From Pirellulaceae bacterium (GTDB lineage: Bacteria > Planctomycetota > Planctomycetia > Pirellulales > Pirellulaceae): a stretch of 64,000 bases of DNA. The translations under genes were made by a program, and so were the position numbers. The stretch spans positions 323,746-387,745 of the forward strand of contig JAGYIQ010000003.1 in the NCBI GenBank assembly GCA_018402565.1, given 5' to 3'. Positions 54,498 to 63,876 of this stretch are shown here, piece by piece (positions within the stretch are counted from its first letter, which is position 1; each line of letters begins with the position of its first letter). The notes under the pieces are model-generated. The model did no database searches. It had not been told where the DNA came from and was given only the letters and a program-made list of their open reading frames with translations.

Positions 54498-55268
54498 TTA
54501 TCGTTCGGCCAGGACGGTCAAGGTGGCGGGGTTAAAATTGTAAAATTGGACCAACAGTTCAAACACCTCGGGATGGTGCTCTTGCAGCCCCGCCGGACGC
54601 TCGAAGAAGTACTCGCTGGCGACGGCAAAAAATTCAGCTGGATGCGTGGCCGCGTAGGGGTCCAAAAACGTGCGCTGGCCGTTGTCCAGTGCCACCTGCA
54701 GACGTGCGAATTCGTCGGCCAAGACCTCGTCCCAGCGTTCGATCGACTCGCGGGTGGGCAGCTGGATCGACCCACCCATCTCTCCGTCCAAGCCGTCCAA
54801 GTGATGGGCAAACTCGTGGATGATGACATTGCGGCCGCCCCGTCGGAGCGGGCTGTCGATTTGGCAATCGGCCCAGGACAACACGATGGGCCCGTACTGC
54901 CAGGCCGCCCCGGCACTGGTTTCGTGACTGACCATCCACCGCGAGGTCTGCGGCAGGACAAACGACTGCTTCTGCAGCAGGATCGTCTTGACGCCGTCAA
55001 AGTAATAATCGCGCACGCCCAGCAGCATCAGGGCGGCGTTGACCGCGACGGCCCATTTCATCTCGTCGGTCAACGCCCAGTCACGACTGGCTTCAAACCG
55101 TCGCTCCTGATAGAGGATCCAGGCAATCGCTTGCAGCTTCTGTTGCAGAGCGGGAGGCAACTCCGACCAGCGTCGCAGGTGGCGCGCCGACCACTCCTGG
55201 GCGGCGGGCGGCAGCGGTCGCGCGGCCAGTCGAGATCGCCGCCAGCGTGTCCACATACGAAAAGGCAT
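54498..55268 (-). CDS. MtfA-like zinc peptidase
   Basis: M90-family zinc peptidase of 256 residues. The metal motif is HEFAHHLD (H151, E152, H155), with the third-ligand region 'AEFFAVASEYFFERP'. The N-terminal 'LPPALQQKLQAIAWILYQE' also fits MtfA. In E. coli MtfA binds the glucose repressor Mlc and so affects sugar-transporter expression. Here it starts 2 bp after the permease of a sugar ABC operon, which is a suggestive context. No Mlc-like regulator is in the window. The gene ends at the repeat island. Confidence 0.88.
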   Translation of the reverse strand: MPFRMWTRWRRSRLAARPLPPAAQEWSARHLRRWSELPPALQQKLQAIAWILYQERRFEASRDWALTDEMKWAVAVNAALMLLGVRDYYFDGVKTILLQKQSFVLPQTSRWMVSHETSAGAAWQYGPIVLSWADCQIDSPLRRGGRNVIIHEFAHHLDGLDGEMGGSIQLPTRESIERWDEVLADEFARLQVALDNGQRTFLDPYAATHPAEFFAVASEYFFERPAGLQEHHPEVFELLVQFYNFNPATLTVLAER

Positions 55269-55270
55269 AC

Positions 55271-56710
55271 TCAGTTAACTCCACTGCCGCGAACACCACC
55301 GCCGCGAACTCCACCGCTGCCCGGGCCCGAGCGCCGAAAGCCCGGGGGCCGCCAGCCCTGTCGTTTGACCGTGTCCAGGCCAACGGCCAACAGCAACACG
55401 GCGCCCAAGACGATTTTCTGGTTGAACGGATCAATATTGGTCAAATTCATGCCATTTTTTATCACGGCGATGATAAACGCGCCGATCAAGGTGCCCAGCA
55501 CTTTGCCGCGGCCACCCAACAGGGACGTGCCACCGACCACCACCGCCGCGATGACCTCCAGTTCGTACATCAGGCCGAATTTGGGATCGCCCGCCTGCAG
55601 CATGGAGGCTTGGACCACACCGACCAAGCCGGCCAAGCCGGCGGAAACCATATAGACCACCACCAACAGCGGTTGGACCGCCACGCCGGCCAAACGCGCG
55701 GCCTCTTGATTGCTGCCGATCGCGTAGACATAGCGACCAAATACTGTTCGCGACATGACGGCGTGGGCCAGGCAATACAACCCGATCATCAGCCACACCG
55801 GATGCGGCAGACCCCAAGTGGAGCCACCCCCCAGCCAAAAGAAACTGCGGGGCAGTTCGGGAATCGAGGCGCCGGCGGACAGGCGGAAGGCCAAGCCGGA
55901 GGCCATCAGCATCACGCCCAACGTCACGATGAACGGTGGCAACCCGCAGGTAGTGATCATCAAGCCGCTGAAGCCACCGACGGCGGTACAGACACCCACG
56001 GCCAGCAGGATCGCCACCAGGACGCCGCCGACCGTCGCCTGGCTGCCGCCGTGCATGTCGCGCAGCCACAGGGCGCTAACCACCGCGGACAAGGCCACCA
56101 GGGATCCCACCGACAGGTCGATGCCACCGGTGAGGATGACCAGGGTCATGCCGATGGCGATAATGGCATAGACAGCGGTTTGGTTGGCGACTCCTAACAA
56201 GTTCGAGCGCTTGAGGAAATTCGGCCAATCATAAGCGGTCGGTTGGTAGCGTGGGACCTTGGTCAGTTCCGGGAAGGCGTCGTACACCGTCCAACGTCCC
56301 GAGACATCGTTGACAGCCAAGGCGCTGGGCAGGCGTTGCTGGGCCGACAGGGCTGTGAGTGTCGCGCGGACGTCGGCCGGTCCGCCATTGACTTCGCCCA
56401 CGACGGTCAGTCCGGCAGCTTGGAGGGCCGCCACCGCCGCGCTGCTGAATTCGCGGTCCTCGACGGTTTCGCGAGCCACCACCAGCACTTTGGTTTCACT
56501 CCCGAGAGCCGCGGCGATTTGTGCGGCCACCTGTCGACCGGCGTCAGCGCCGGTTGGGTGCTGCTCCGTATAGGTCACCACGCTAAAAAAAACAATCAAT
56601 CCCAACAGTACCAGGAGCATGCCGTAATCGCGGAGCAGGTGCTGCGGCAGCATTGCCTGCCAAGCACGTGTGCGAGGCGCTGCGATCGGATCGGGTTGGG
56701 GCGTTGACAT
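55271..56710 (-). CDS. Sugar ABC transporter permease (RbsC/XylH type) with large extracytoplasmic insert
   Basis: A 479-residue permease; typical relatives are 320-350. After TM1 ('YGMLLVLLGLIVFFSVVTY', about 29-47) comes a ~115-residue soluble segment (about 50-165) with a Rossmann-like rhythm: 'TKVLVVARETVEDREFSSAA', 'AALQAAGLTVVGEVNGG'. The remaining helices are standard: 'GMTLVILTGGIDLSVGSLVA', 'GRYVYAIGSNQEAARLAGV' (EAA-type loop) and 'VIAAVVVGGTSLLGGRG'. The Gly/Arg tail is repeat-encoded. It sits between the ATPase and MtfA-like genes. Confidence 0.9.
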   Translation of the reverse strand: MSTPQPDPIAAPRTRAWQAMLPQHLLRDYGMLLVLLGLIVFFSVVTYTEQHPTGADAGRQVAAQIAAALGSETKVLVVARETVEDREFSSAAVAALQAAGLTVVGEVNGGPADVRATLTALSAQQRLPSALAVNDVSGRWTVYDAFPELTKVPRYQPTAYDWPNFLKRSNLLGVANQTAVYAIIAIGMTLVILTGGIDLSVGSLVALSAVVSALWLRDMHGGSQATVGGVLVAILLAVGVCTAVGGFSGLMITTCGLPPFIVTLGVMLMASGLAFRLSAGASIPELPRSFFWLGGGSTWGLPHPVWLMIGLYCLAHAVMSRTVFGRYVYAIGSNQEAARLAGVAVQPLLVVVYMVSAGLAGLVGVVQASMLQAGDPKFGLMYELEVIAAVVVGGTSLLGGRGKVLGTLIGAFIIAVIKNGMNLTNIDPFNQKIVLGAVLLLAVGLDTVKRQGWRPPGFRRSGPGSGGVRGGGVRGSGVN

Positions 56711-56732
56711 AGTTACTCTCGCGGTGGGTAGG

Positions 56733-58256
56733 TCAGCCGATGGCGTACCGCATGATTTGGGTGGGCGTGGCCTGTCGCGGATCGCTGATTTCGCCGGTGA
56801 CGCGACCTTGATGCATGACCAAGATGCGATCGCTCATGCCCAGCACCTCGGGCAACTCGGAGCTGATCATCAAGATGGCCTTGCCGGCTTGAGCCAAGCG
56901 ATTGATGAGCAAGTAGATCTCGTACTTGGCCCCGACGTCGATCCCGCGAGTCGGCTCGTCGAAAATAATCACGTCGGCTTGGGACTGCAACCATTTGGCT
57001 AAAACTACTTTTTGTTGGTTGCCGCCGGACAAGTGGGCCGCCAGGGTCTCGGGGGTAGGGACTTTGATCTGCAGCGTTTGGGCATGGCCAGCCCAGGCGG
57101 CGCGTTCACGCCGCACGTTCACGACACCGGCCGTGGCCAGTGATGGCAGGTTGGGCAAGGCAAAATTCTCGAGCACGCTGCGGCCCAGCATCAGTCCTTG
57201 GCGCTTGCGGTCTTCGGTCAGCAGGCAGATGCCCGCGCGAATGGCGTCGCGGGGGCTGCGCAGGCGCAGCGTGCGGCCATCGAGCGAGACCGAGCCGCCG
57301 GTCGCGCGATCGGCGCCAAAGATCAAACGGGCCGTCTCGGTGCGCCCCGAGCCAACCAATCCCGTGAGCCCCAAGACCTCTCCCGCGTGCACTTGAAACG
57401 ACACGCCGCGGACGGTGTCCCCGCGGCGCAGGTCGTGGACCACCAATCGTGGGGCTCCGCGGGGTGCCGCCTGTTTGGGGAACTCTTGTTCCAGTTGTCG
57501 TCCGACCATGGCTTCGATCAGGGTCTGCCGCGTCCAGTCGCCGCGGGACCAAGTCACCACATTCTGCCCGTCGCGGAGCACGGTGACTCGATCGGCGATC
57601 CGCTCGATCTCTTCCAAGCGGTGGCTGATGTAGATGATTGCGATGCCTTGTTGCCGCAGTTCGTCGATCACGTGGAAGAGGCGAGCGACATCATCCGGCA
57701 TCAAGGTTGTGGTCGGTTCGTCCATGACCAGCACGCGGGCCTCTTGGGCCAGGGCTTTGGCGATTTCCACCATTTGTTGTTGGGCGACCGAGAGCGAGTC
57801 GCAGGTGGCGTCCAGCGGCAGTTGCACGCCGAGTCGCTCGAGGGCCTGCTGGGCTTGTCGCCGTTGGATCCCGGAGCGGACCCAACCGCCGAGGTGCGGT
57901 TCGCGTCCCAGCCCGAGGTTCTCGGCCACCGTTAGACTGGGGACCAGGCTGAATTCTTGGTAGATGATGGCGACACCGGCCTGGCGGGCTGCCCGAGGCG
58001 TCGGGAAGCGGGCGCTGCGACCGTCGACACGGATGGTGCCGTGATCGGGAGTTTGTGCCCCGCCGAGGATTTTGATCAGGGTGCTTTTGCCGGCGCCATT
58101 TTCGCCCAACAGGGCGTGGACTTCACCGCCGCAGACGTCCAGGTCCACCTCGCGGAGGGCTTGCACACCGGGAAAGGCCTTGGAGATGCGCTGCATCTGC
58201 AATCTCGGCGCAGCCGACTCCTTCACCCCGGGCTCCCTCAGTTCGTAACCGTTCAC
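56733..58256 (-). CDS. Sugar ABC transporter ATP-binding protein (RbsA/MglA type)
   Basis: Cytoplasmic ATPase of 507 residues with two nucleotide-binding domains. The first has Walker A 'GENGAGKST' (about 54-62), signature 'LSVAQQQMVEIAKALAQ' and Walker B 'VLVMDEPTTTLMPDD'. The second has the degenerate P-loop 'GLVGSGRTETARLIFGA', signature 'LSGGNQQKVVLAKWLQ' and 'VIIFDEPTRGIDVGAKYE', as usual for carbohydrate importers of this type. It is 22 bp before the permease. Substrate class: monosaccharides such as ribose, xylose or galactose. Confidence 0.95.
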   Translation of the reverse strand: MNGYELREPGVKESAAPRLQMQRISKAFPGVQALREVDLDVCGGEVHALLGENGAGKSTLIKILGGAQTPDHGTIRVDGRSARFPTPRAARQAGVAIIYQEFSLVPSLTVAENLGLGREPHLGGWVRSGIQRRQAQQALERLGVQLPLDATCDSLSVAQQQMVEIAKALAQEARVLVMDEPTTTLMPDDVARLFHVIDELRQQGIAIIYISHRLEEIERIADRVTVLRDGQNVVTWSRGDWTRQTLIEAMVGRQLEQEFPKQAAPRGAPRLVVHDLRRGDTVRGVSFQVHAGEVLGLTGLVGSGRTETARLIFGADRATGGSVSLDGRTLRLRSPRDAIRAGICLLTEDRKRQGLMLGRSVLENFALPNLPSLATAGVVNVRRERAAWAGHAQTLQIKVPTPETLAAHLSGGNQQKVVLAKWLQSQADVIIFDEPTRGIDVGAKYEIYLLINRLAQAGKAILMISSELPEVLGMSDRILVMHQGRVTGEISDPRQATPTQIMRYAIG

Positions 58257-58288
58257 GGTTGGTGGTCCTATTTCGGGGCTGGTGCGTT

Positions 58289-58330
58289 GCGCAGGTTGGT
58301 TAGCGCAAGTCGGTTAGCGCAAGTCGGTTA
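58289..58330. repeat. 14-bp intergenic tandem repeat in the sugar operon
   Basis: Three 14-bp units of GCGCAAGTCGGTTA in the 179-bp gap between the binding-protein and ATPase genes. Confidence 0.85.
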
Positions 58331-58435
58331 GCTCTCGGGGTAACTTGGCGGCATTCTCCAGTCAATTTTGCCCGCAAACGATCGTATAGCTGGGCCGACT
58401 TGCTGCACGGCACCCTACGGGGCGTGAACGGTTAC

Positions 58436-59500
58436 TCAGTTTAAGTTGGGATCGCGGAGGGCGTCTTCGCGGCGATAGAGCTGCGAGGGGATCAGGACTT
58501 GGGCGGGGACGTCCTCGCCGTCGAAGTACTGCAGCAGGATCTCGATGGTCTTGCGACCGATCTGGTCGGGGAACTGAATGGGATCACAGTAGATCTTGCC
58601 ATCGCGTATGCCTTGTTTGCCGATGGTCTGGCCATCGAAGCCGATGATTTTGACTTGATCGGTTTTTTGGGCGGCCTCGAGGGCTGCATGCGCTCCCAAT
58701 GCCGAGGGATCGTTGATGGCGAAGATGGCGGCCAGGTCGGGGTTGGCTTGCAGGATATCGCGGGCGGCGTCGTGTCCCTTGTCGCGAGCCCCGGCGCCAT
58801 CGAGGGTCGCCACGACTTGGACTTGGCCGCCGGCCCCTTGGGCATTGTGGGCTTCGATGACTTCCAAGAACCCTTGTACCCGCAGTTGGCAGGATTCGAC
58901 TTGGGGGAAATGCAGGACGGCGATTTTGCCACCGGCTTGTCCGACCAACTCCAGCATGGCTTCACCGGCCAGGCGTCCGCCTTGCAAGTTGTCCGTGGCC
59001 ACGTGACTGATCACGCGACCTTCTTGACCGGCGTAGGCGATGTCGTTGGTGAACACGGGGATCCCCGCATCGTTGGCCTTTTTGATGGCGGGGCCGATCG
59101 ACTGCGAATCGCTGGGGTTGAGCACAATGGCGCGGACGCCGCGGACGATGAAGTCATCGATTTGATCGGCTTGTTTCTTGACGTCCGAGTCGGCGGAGAC
59201 GGCCAGCAGTTCGTAGCCGGCGTCCGCGGCAGCCTGGCGCATGTTGGCCGCGATCTCTTGGAAGAAGGGGTTGGTCAAGGTGAGGGCGCTGTAGCCAATC
59301 GCGCCGCGGCTGGGTGGCGCTGTGGTGCCTGGCTCGGCCGTGGCGGGAGCGCCCGCGTCGGTCCCGCTGGCGGTGTCACCGGCGGGGTTGGGCGTTTGAC
59401 CGCCGCAGCCCAGCAGGGCCAAGCTGCAGCCCAGCAGGGCCAAGCCCCAGCACAACCCAGAAATCAGAACGGTCAAACCCCTAGTCACGCCGCGACGCAT
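58436..59500 (-). CDS. Sugar-binding lipoprotein of ABC transporter (RbsB-like)
   Basis: Extracytoplasmic solute-binding protein of 354 residues from the ATG at 59500. The lipoprotein signal has the lipobox-like 'ALLGC' (one of two LLGC copies). A Gly/Thr/Pro-rich linker follows. The binding domain begins '[20 protein letters not shown]' and continues '[20 protein letters not shown]', '[19 protein letters not shown]', '[14 protein letters not shown]' and '[20 protein letters not shown]', the type 1 periplasmic-binding fold. '[19 protein letters not shown]' holds the conserved Asp of the sugar site. The substrate cannot be told from sequence. Confidence 0.93.
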   Translation of the reverse strand: MRRGVTRGLTVLISGLCWGLALLGCSLALLGCGGQTPNPAGDTASGTDAGAPATAEPGTTAPPSRGAIGYSALTLTNPFFQEIAANMRQAAADAGYELLAVSADSDVKKQADQIDDFIVRGVRAIVLNPSDSQSIGPAIKKANDAGIPVFTNDIAYAGQEGRVISHVATDNLQGGRLAGEAMLELVGQAGGKIAVLHFPQVESCQLRVQGFLEVIEAHNAQGAGGQVQVVATLDGAGARDKGHDAARDILQANPDLAAIFAINDPSALGAHAALEAAQKTDQVKIIGFDGQTIGKQGIRDGKIYCDPIQFPDQIGRKTIEILLQYFDGEDVPAQVLIPSQLYRREDALRDPNLN

Positions 59501-59573
59501 CGGCTGGTCCTCGGAGGAGCAGAAATGGGAGGGGACTGCCCCCAATGGGTTGGGGGCACCGTGTCCACGAGAC

Positions 59574-60005
59574 TTACTTCCGCAGCACCAGCACGGGGCA
59601 GTGGGCCAAGCGGACAACACGTTCGGCGACGCTGCCCAGCATCAGGCGGGTCAAACCGGTGTGGCCGTGCGATGAGATCACGATCAGTTCGGCGGCATGA
59701 TCTTTGGCGTAATCGGTGATCGACAACCCAGGATCACCGACCAGGACCTTGAAGTGCACGCCGGACCATTCGGGCTTGGTCTTGAGCAGGGCTTGGAACG
59801 AGTCCTCGCAGTGCTTGATGATCGAGCCCTCGTCCAGCGAGCCCCAGACGACACCGGGCTCCATGACTGGCGGGAGTTGGGTAACGTGGACGACGTGAAT
59901 CAGATCGGCCGACGATGTCAGGCTGAGGGCCTTGGTGAGGGCCTCTTGGGACATGTCCGAAAAATCCCAAGGAACGATGACAGGTTTACCAGTCAAAAAA
60001 CTCAT
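59574..60005 (-). CDS. Universal stress protein (UspA family)
   Basis: A 143-residue single-domain Usp from the ATG at 60005. '[19 protein letters not shown]' is the N-terminal strand-loop-helix. The ATP-binding motif G-x2-G-x9-G-S is '[17 protein letters not shown]' (about 116-132), followed by 'CPVLVLR'. It therefore belongs to the ATP-binding UspFG-like type. It is first in the minus-strand run leading into the sugar ABC operon (73-bp gap), which may be a coincidence or may reflect starvation-linked expression. Confidence 0.93.
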   Translation of the reverse strand: MSFLTGKPVIVPWDFSDMSQEALTKALSLTSSADLIHVVHVTQLPPVMEPGVVWGSLDEGSIIKHCEDSFQALLKTKPEWSGVHFKVLVGDPGLSITDYAKDHAAELIVISSHGHTGLTRLMLGSVAERVVRLAHCPVLVLRK

Positions 60006-60339
60006 CGAGGTCTCTCCCAGTTCAAGTTGGCGATTTGCGAAATGGCGGTGTGCGAAATGGCGGTCGAGCCGACCGACCCACCGTGCCTCTATTGTACTCG
60101 AACGGACGCGGTGGCGCAATCGCCCTGCCGCGGGTCGACCGCTGCTCGGCAGCCGTGCCGTGCTGTCGTCGCCGAGGCTGCGGTTCTCTCCCCAGGTGGC
60201 TCGTGGCGGGCTTTATTTCGGAGTGGCTGTCGACGATAATACAGGGGCGGTTTGGCTGCGTGGCCAGCGTGGCGGAGTAGGCGGGCGGTGGGTGCGCTGG
60301 GGATCAGCGGTCGACGGACAAGTGGAAACGGTGGATCAC
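60006..60339. other. Divergent intergenic region between usp and the App1-like gene
   Basis: 334 bp between divergent genes. Apart from a short repeat (GCGAAATGGCGGTGT units near 60035-60065), I see no gene or defined site. A plus-strand frame is open through part of it but is not family-like. Confidence 0.45.
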
Positions 60340-61506
60340 ATGACGGGAGAGGTCTCCTCTCAGGAGACGGGGAGCAGTAAACACGGCCCAGCCTTGCTGG
60401 TCTTCCCGCCCTACTATTTCCCCACCGACGCCAGTCGCGAGGAGTGGATTTTGGCCTGCGACGGCTTCGCTTGCCGTCCAGGACGCGAGGACAAGCTGAC
60501 GACCCGGTGGTCGATCGCCATGATGGGTCGCTTGATGCGTGCCCAGCCGCAGCAACTCCGCGATCCGCTGTTCTTGTCACGGGTGGCCCCGTTTATTGCC
60601 AAGGGACTGCGGAACCTGTCCGTGGATGTCCAGATCGGATTGCGGCGGATTCGTCTGCCGCGTCGCACCAATGCTCGGGGGGCCTTTCGCGGCCGGATCC
60701 GCTTGCCAGCGCGAGAACTCTGCCGCCTGCTGGACTTGCCGATCCCCGCCGGTCAATCGCCGGGTTCCTGGCTGTGCCAACAAGCGTTGCCCTTGCCGAT
60801 CCAAATCGCCGTCGATCCGGCGGTCGCCCCGCCGGTGTCCTGCCAGGCGACCAAAATCGCGTGGTCGGGTTGGTCGGTGATTTCGGATATCGACGATACG
60901 ATCAAGGACACCCAAGTGTCGCCTCTCCGCCAGTTGCTGGCCAATACCTTTCTGCGTGAATTTCGCAGTGTGGACGGCATGTCGGAGCTGTATCAAGACT
61001 GGGCGCGGAACGGCTGTCAGTTTCATTACGTCTCCAGCAGCCCCTGGCAATTGCTGGACCCCCTGCAGCGGCTGTGCAATCAACAGCAGTTTCCACCCGG
61101 GACGTTTCACTTGCGGACGTTTCGCTTGGGGACGGATTTAATGCGAAAAATGTTGTTATTGCGACAACGAGGCAAGGCGATCGTGATCCATTCGCTGCTG
61201 ACCACGTTCCCGCAGCGCAAGTTCCTGTTGGTGGGGGACTCGGGGGAACGTGACCCGGAGATCTACTGCCGGGCAGCCCAGCGGTTCCCCGGCCAAGTTC
61301 AGGGCATCTACATTCGCGACGTGGCGGCGAAGCGGATGACTCGCAAGCGTTTGGAAAAATTAAACGAAAATCTACCAGTTGGATTATGCCAGACCTTCGA
61401 GGACGCGAGGGAACTGGGGCATTTGTCCGAACTCCACTTGCGGGCCGACAGCGGTCTAAACAGCAACTACAACCGTTCTCTACCTCCCTCCACCGAATCG
61501 AATTGA
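60340..61506 (+). CDS. App1-like phosphatase (DUF2183)
   Basis: HAD-superfamily phosphatase related to the actin-patch-associated phosphatidate phosphatase App1. From the ATG at 60340 the product is 388 residues. The catalytic DxDxT is 'SDIDDTIKDT' (about 187-196); further motifs are 'FHYVSSSPWQLLDPL' and 'FLLVGDSGERDPEIY' with the acidic metal-binding site. The N-terminal half is a beta-rich accessory domain. The frame extends upstream to 59932 but runs through non-coding sequence, so the later ATG is used. nadE begins 4 bp after the stop. Confidence 0.88.
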   Translation: MTGEVSSQETGSSKHGPALLVFPPYYFPTDASREEWILACDGFACRPGREDKLTTRWSIAMMGRLMRAQPQQLRDPLFLSRVAPFIAKGLRNLSVDVQIGLRRIRLPRRTNARGAFRGRIRLPARELCRLLDLPIPAGQSPGSWLCQQALPLPIQIAVDPAVAPPVSCQATKIAWSGWSVISDIDDTIKDTQVSPLRQLLANTFLREFRSVDGMSELYQDWARNGCQFHYVSSSPWQLLDPLQRLCNQQQFPPGTFHLRTFRLGTDLMRKMLLLRQRGKAIVIHSLLTTFPQRKFLLVGDSGERDPEIYCRAAQRFPGQVQGIYIRDVAAKRMTRKRLEKLNENLPVGLCQTFEDARELGHLSELHLRADSGLNSNYNRSLPPSTESN

Positions 61507-61510
61507 CTTT

Positions 61511-63733
61511 ATGAAGCTGCATCGCGTCGCCGCGGGTGTCTTGAATCAAACGCCGCTGGATTGGGCTGGCAACCTGCAACGCGTGATTCAAGCGGTGCAG
61601 CAGGCCAAGGCCCATGGCGTGGCGATTCTCTGCCTGCCCGAGATGTGCTTGACCGGTTATGGCTGCGAGGACGCGTACATGGCGCCGCACGTGCAGGCGC
61701 TCAGTCGCGAACATTTGCTGCGAGTGGCCGAGGAGTCGCGCGGGCTGGCGGTGGCCGTGGGCTTGCCGGTGGCCCATGCGGGCGGCTTGTTCAACACCGT
61801 GGCCATGATCGTCGATGGCCAGGTGGTCGGCTTGGCGGCCAAACAACACTTGGCCGGCGATGGATTGCACTACGAGCCGCGTTGGTTCAAACGCTGGCCG
61901 GCCAATCAGAGCGTGGTGATCGACTTTGCTGGCCGTCCGACGCCCTTGGGGGATCTGATCTTCGATATCGGGGGGTGCAAGGTCGGGTTCGAGATCTGCG
62001 AGGATGCCTGGGTGGGTTCGCGGCCGGGCGCGGGCTTGGCCCAACGTGGGGTCGATGTAATTCTCAACCCCAGCGCCAGCCACTTCGCCTTTGGCAAGCA
62101 CGAGGTGCGGCGGCGATTTGTGATCGAGGGTTCACGAGCGTTTCAAGTCAGCTATGTGTACGCCAACTTGGTCGGCAATGAGGCGGGCCGAGCGATCTAT
62201 GATGGCGATGCGATGATCGCCTCGGGCGGCAAGCTGTTGGCCATTGGTCGGCGTTTTTCGTTTGCGGATGTGGAAGTCACGTCGGCCTTGATCGACATCA
62301 ATTGGACGCGGATGTTGCGTTTGCAAACCGCCAGCTTTCAACCGCAGGTGCAGGCGCAAGGCACCAGCCGCACGGTGGAGGTGGACTTCGATCTGCCGGT
62401 GGCGCCGTTGGTGCCCAGTTCGCCGACGCAGCCGGCCGCCACCCCGGCGACCTTGGCCACCTTGCACAATGTGGAATTGGTGGCGGTCTCCTGCGATCTG
62501 GTCGCTGAGGACAACGCCTGTTCGGCGACGACTGCGCCGATGCCGGCGGCCATGTTGGATGATCTGCCGACCAAGGAGTTGGAGTTCACTTACGCCGTCG
62601 CCTTGGGGTTGTTTGATTACCTGCGCAAATCGCGCTCGCATGGTTTTGTGGTCTCGCTCAGCGGCGGGGCCGACTCGGCCGCAGTCACTCTGCTGACCTG
62701 GTTTGCGTATTATCTGGCGGCCAAACACTTGGGCCGTGACGGCTTGCTGAAGAAGCTCCGCTACATTCCGGCGGTGGCCGCCACCTTGTCCAACACGTCG
62801 GCGTCCAACACGTCGGCGTCCAACACTGCTGCGGCCAACACTTCTGCGGCCAACACTTCTGCGGTGCGGGGGCAGAACGAAGGGGCGGAGAGCGTCGGGG
62901 ACCCTGCGGCGGAGGCGGAGCGGCTCGCGCGGCAGCTGGTGGGACAGACGGTCTGGACGGTCTACCAGCGGACCGCCAACAGTGGACCGATCACCGAGCA
63001 GGCAGCTCAAGCGATTGCCGCGTGGGCCGGTGCCCGGCACCATGTCTGGGACGTGGAACCCTTGGTGCAACTCTATCAGCAGTTGGCGGCCGACAGTTTG
63101 GGTCGCCCGTTGGACTGGCAGACGGACGACATTGCCCTGCAGAACATCCAGGCGCGAACTCGCTCGCCCAGTGTTTGGTTTTTGGCTAATTTGCATAATG
63201 GATTATTGCTCTCGACCAGCAACCGCAGTGAAGCGGCGGTGGGGTACGCCACGATGGATGGCGATACCTCAGGGGGGTTGGCGCCGATTGCGGGGATCGA
63301 CAAGAACTTCCTGCGGCATTGGTTGCGGTGGTTGGCCGCCGAGGGCCTACCGGGCCTGGGGCCGATTCCGGCGGTGGAGGTGATCAACCAGCAGCAACCG
63401 ACCGCCGAGTTGCGGCCGGCGGATCAGGCGCAGACAGACGAGGGCGACCTGATGCCTTACGACTTGTTGGATACGATCGAGCGGTTGGCGATTCGCGACA
63501 AGATGAGTCCGGCCGAGGTGTTGGAGCATGTGGCATTCCAATTTGCCCAGTATCCACGCGAGACGCTCAAGGTCTGGGTCAGTCGCTTTTTTGTCTTGTT
63601 CAGCCGCAACCAATGGAAGCGCGAGCGGTACGCGCCGAGTTTTCACTTGGACGACGAGAACCTGGACCCGAAGACCTGGTGCCGTTGGCCGATTCTCAGC
63701 GGCGGTTTTGCTGAAGAATTGAAACGATTGTAA
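61511..63733 (+). CDS. nadE: Glutamine-dependent NAD+ synthetase
   Basis: Converts deamido-NAD+ to NAD+ using glutamine. The 740-residue product has an N-terminal nitrilase-type glutaminase (1-290) with the E44-K111-C163 triad ('LPEMCLTGYG', 'AKQHLAGDG', 'GFEICEDAW'), then the synthetase domain with the P-loop 'SLSGGADSAAVT' (about 382-393) and 'STSNRSEAAVGYATMDGDTS'. A repeat-encoded Ser/Asn/Thr/Ala stretch (residues about 427-451) interrupts the synthetase domain; the family does not normally have it. The length slightly exceeds the usual 560-690. It follows the App1-like gene by 4 bp. Confidence 0.95.
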   Translation: MKLHRVAAGVLNQTPLDWAGNLQRVIQAVQQAKAHGVAILCLPEMCLTGYGCEDAYMAPHVQALSREHLLRVAEESRGLAVAVGLPVAHAGGLFNTVAMIVDGQVVGLAAKQHLAGDGLHYEPRWFKRWPANQSVVIDFAGRPTPLGDLIFDIGGCKVGFEICEDAWVGSRPGAGLAQRGVDVILNPSASHFAFGKHEVRRRFVIEGSRAFQVSYVYANLVGNEAGRAIYDGDAMIASGGKLLAIGRRFSFADVEVTSALIDINWTRMLRLQTASFQPQVQAQGTSRTVEVDFDLPVAPLVPSSPTQPAATPATLATLHNVELVAVSCDLVAEDNACSATTAPMPAAMLDDLPTKELEFTYAVALGLFDYLRKSRSHGFVVSLSGGADSAAVTLLTWFAYYLAAKHLGRDGLLKKLRYIPAVAATLSNTSASNTSASNTAAANTSAANTSAVRGQNEGAESVGDPAAEAERLARQLVGQTVWTVYQRTANSGPITEQAAQAIAAWAGARHHVWDVEPLVQLYQQLAADSLGRPLDWQTDDIALQNIQARTRSPSVWFLANLHNGLLLSTSNRSEAAVGYATMDGDTSGGLAPIAGIDKNFLRHWLRWLAAEGLPGLGPIPAVEVINQQQPTAELRPADQAQTDEGDLMPYDLLDTIERLAIRDKMSPAEVLEHVAFQFAQYPRETLKVWVSRFFVLFSRNQWKRERYAPSFHLDDENLDPKTWCRWPILSGGFAEELKRL
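62789..62863. repeat. 15-bp tandem repeat inside nadE
   Basis: Five 15-bp units (TCCAACACGTCGGCG drifting to GCCAACACTTCTGCG) coding for five SNTSA-like pentapeptides within the NAD synthetase domain. This is the only repeat in the window lying inside a well-conserved metabolic enzyme domain. Confidence 0.9.
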
Positions 63734-63876
63734 TTGCGCTGTTCTCTGTGACGGCGGTTTCGGCCGACGCGGGACGAGTGTTGACGATGCCGTACGAGCT
63801 GGGAGGCGGGTCGGCCCGGGTCGTGAGGACGATGCGTAGAGCGACGCCAGGGGCCCGCCACGAGCCCACTGCCAGG

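Noticed and set aside
59932..60339. N-terminal extension of the App1-like protein
   Set aside because: The open frame overlaps usp antisense and a repeat, and its residues (Trp/Arg/Ser-rich) are unlike the family; the ATG at 60340 is preferred.
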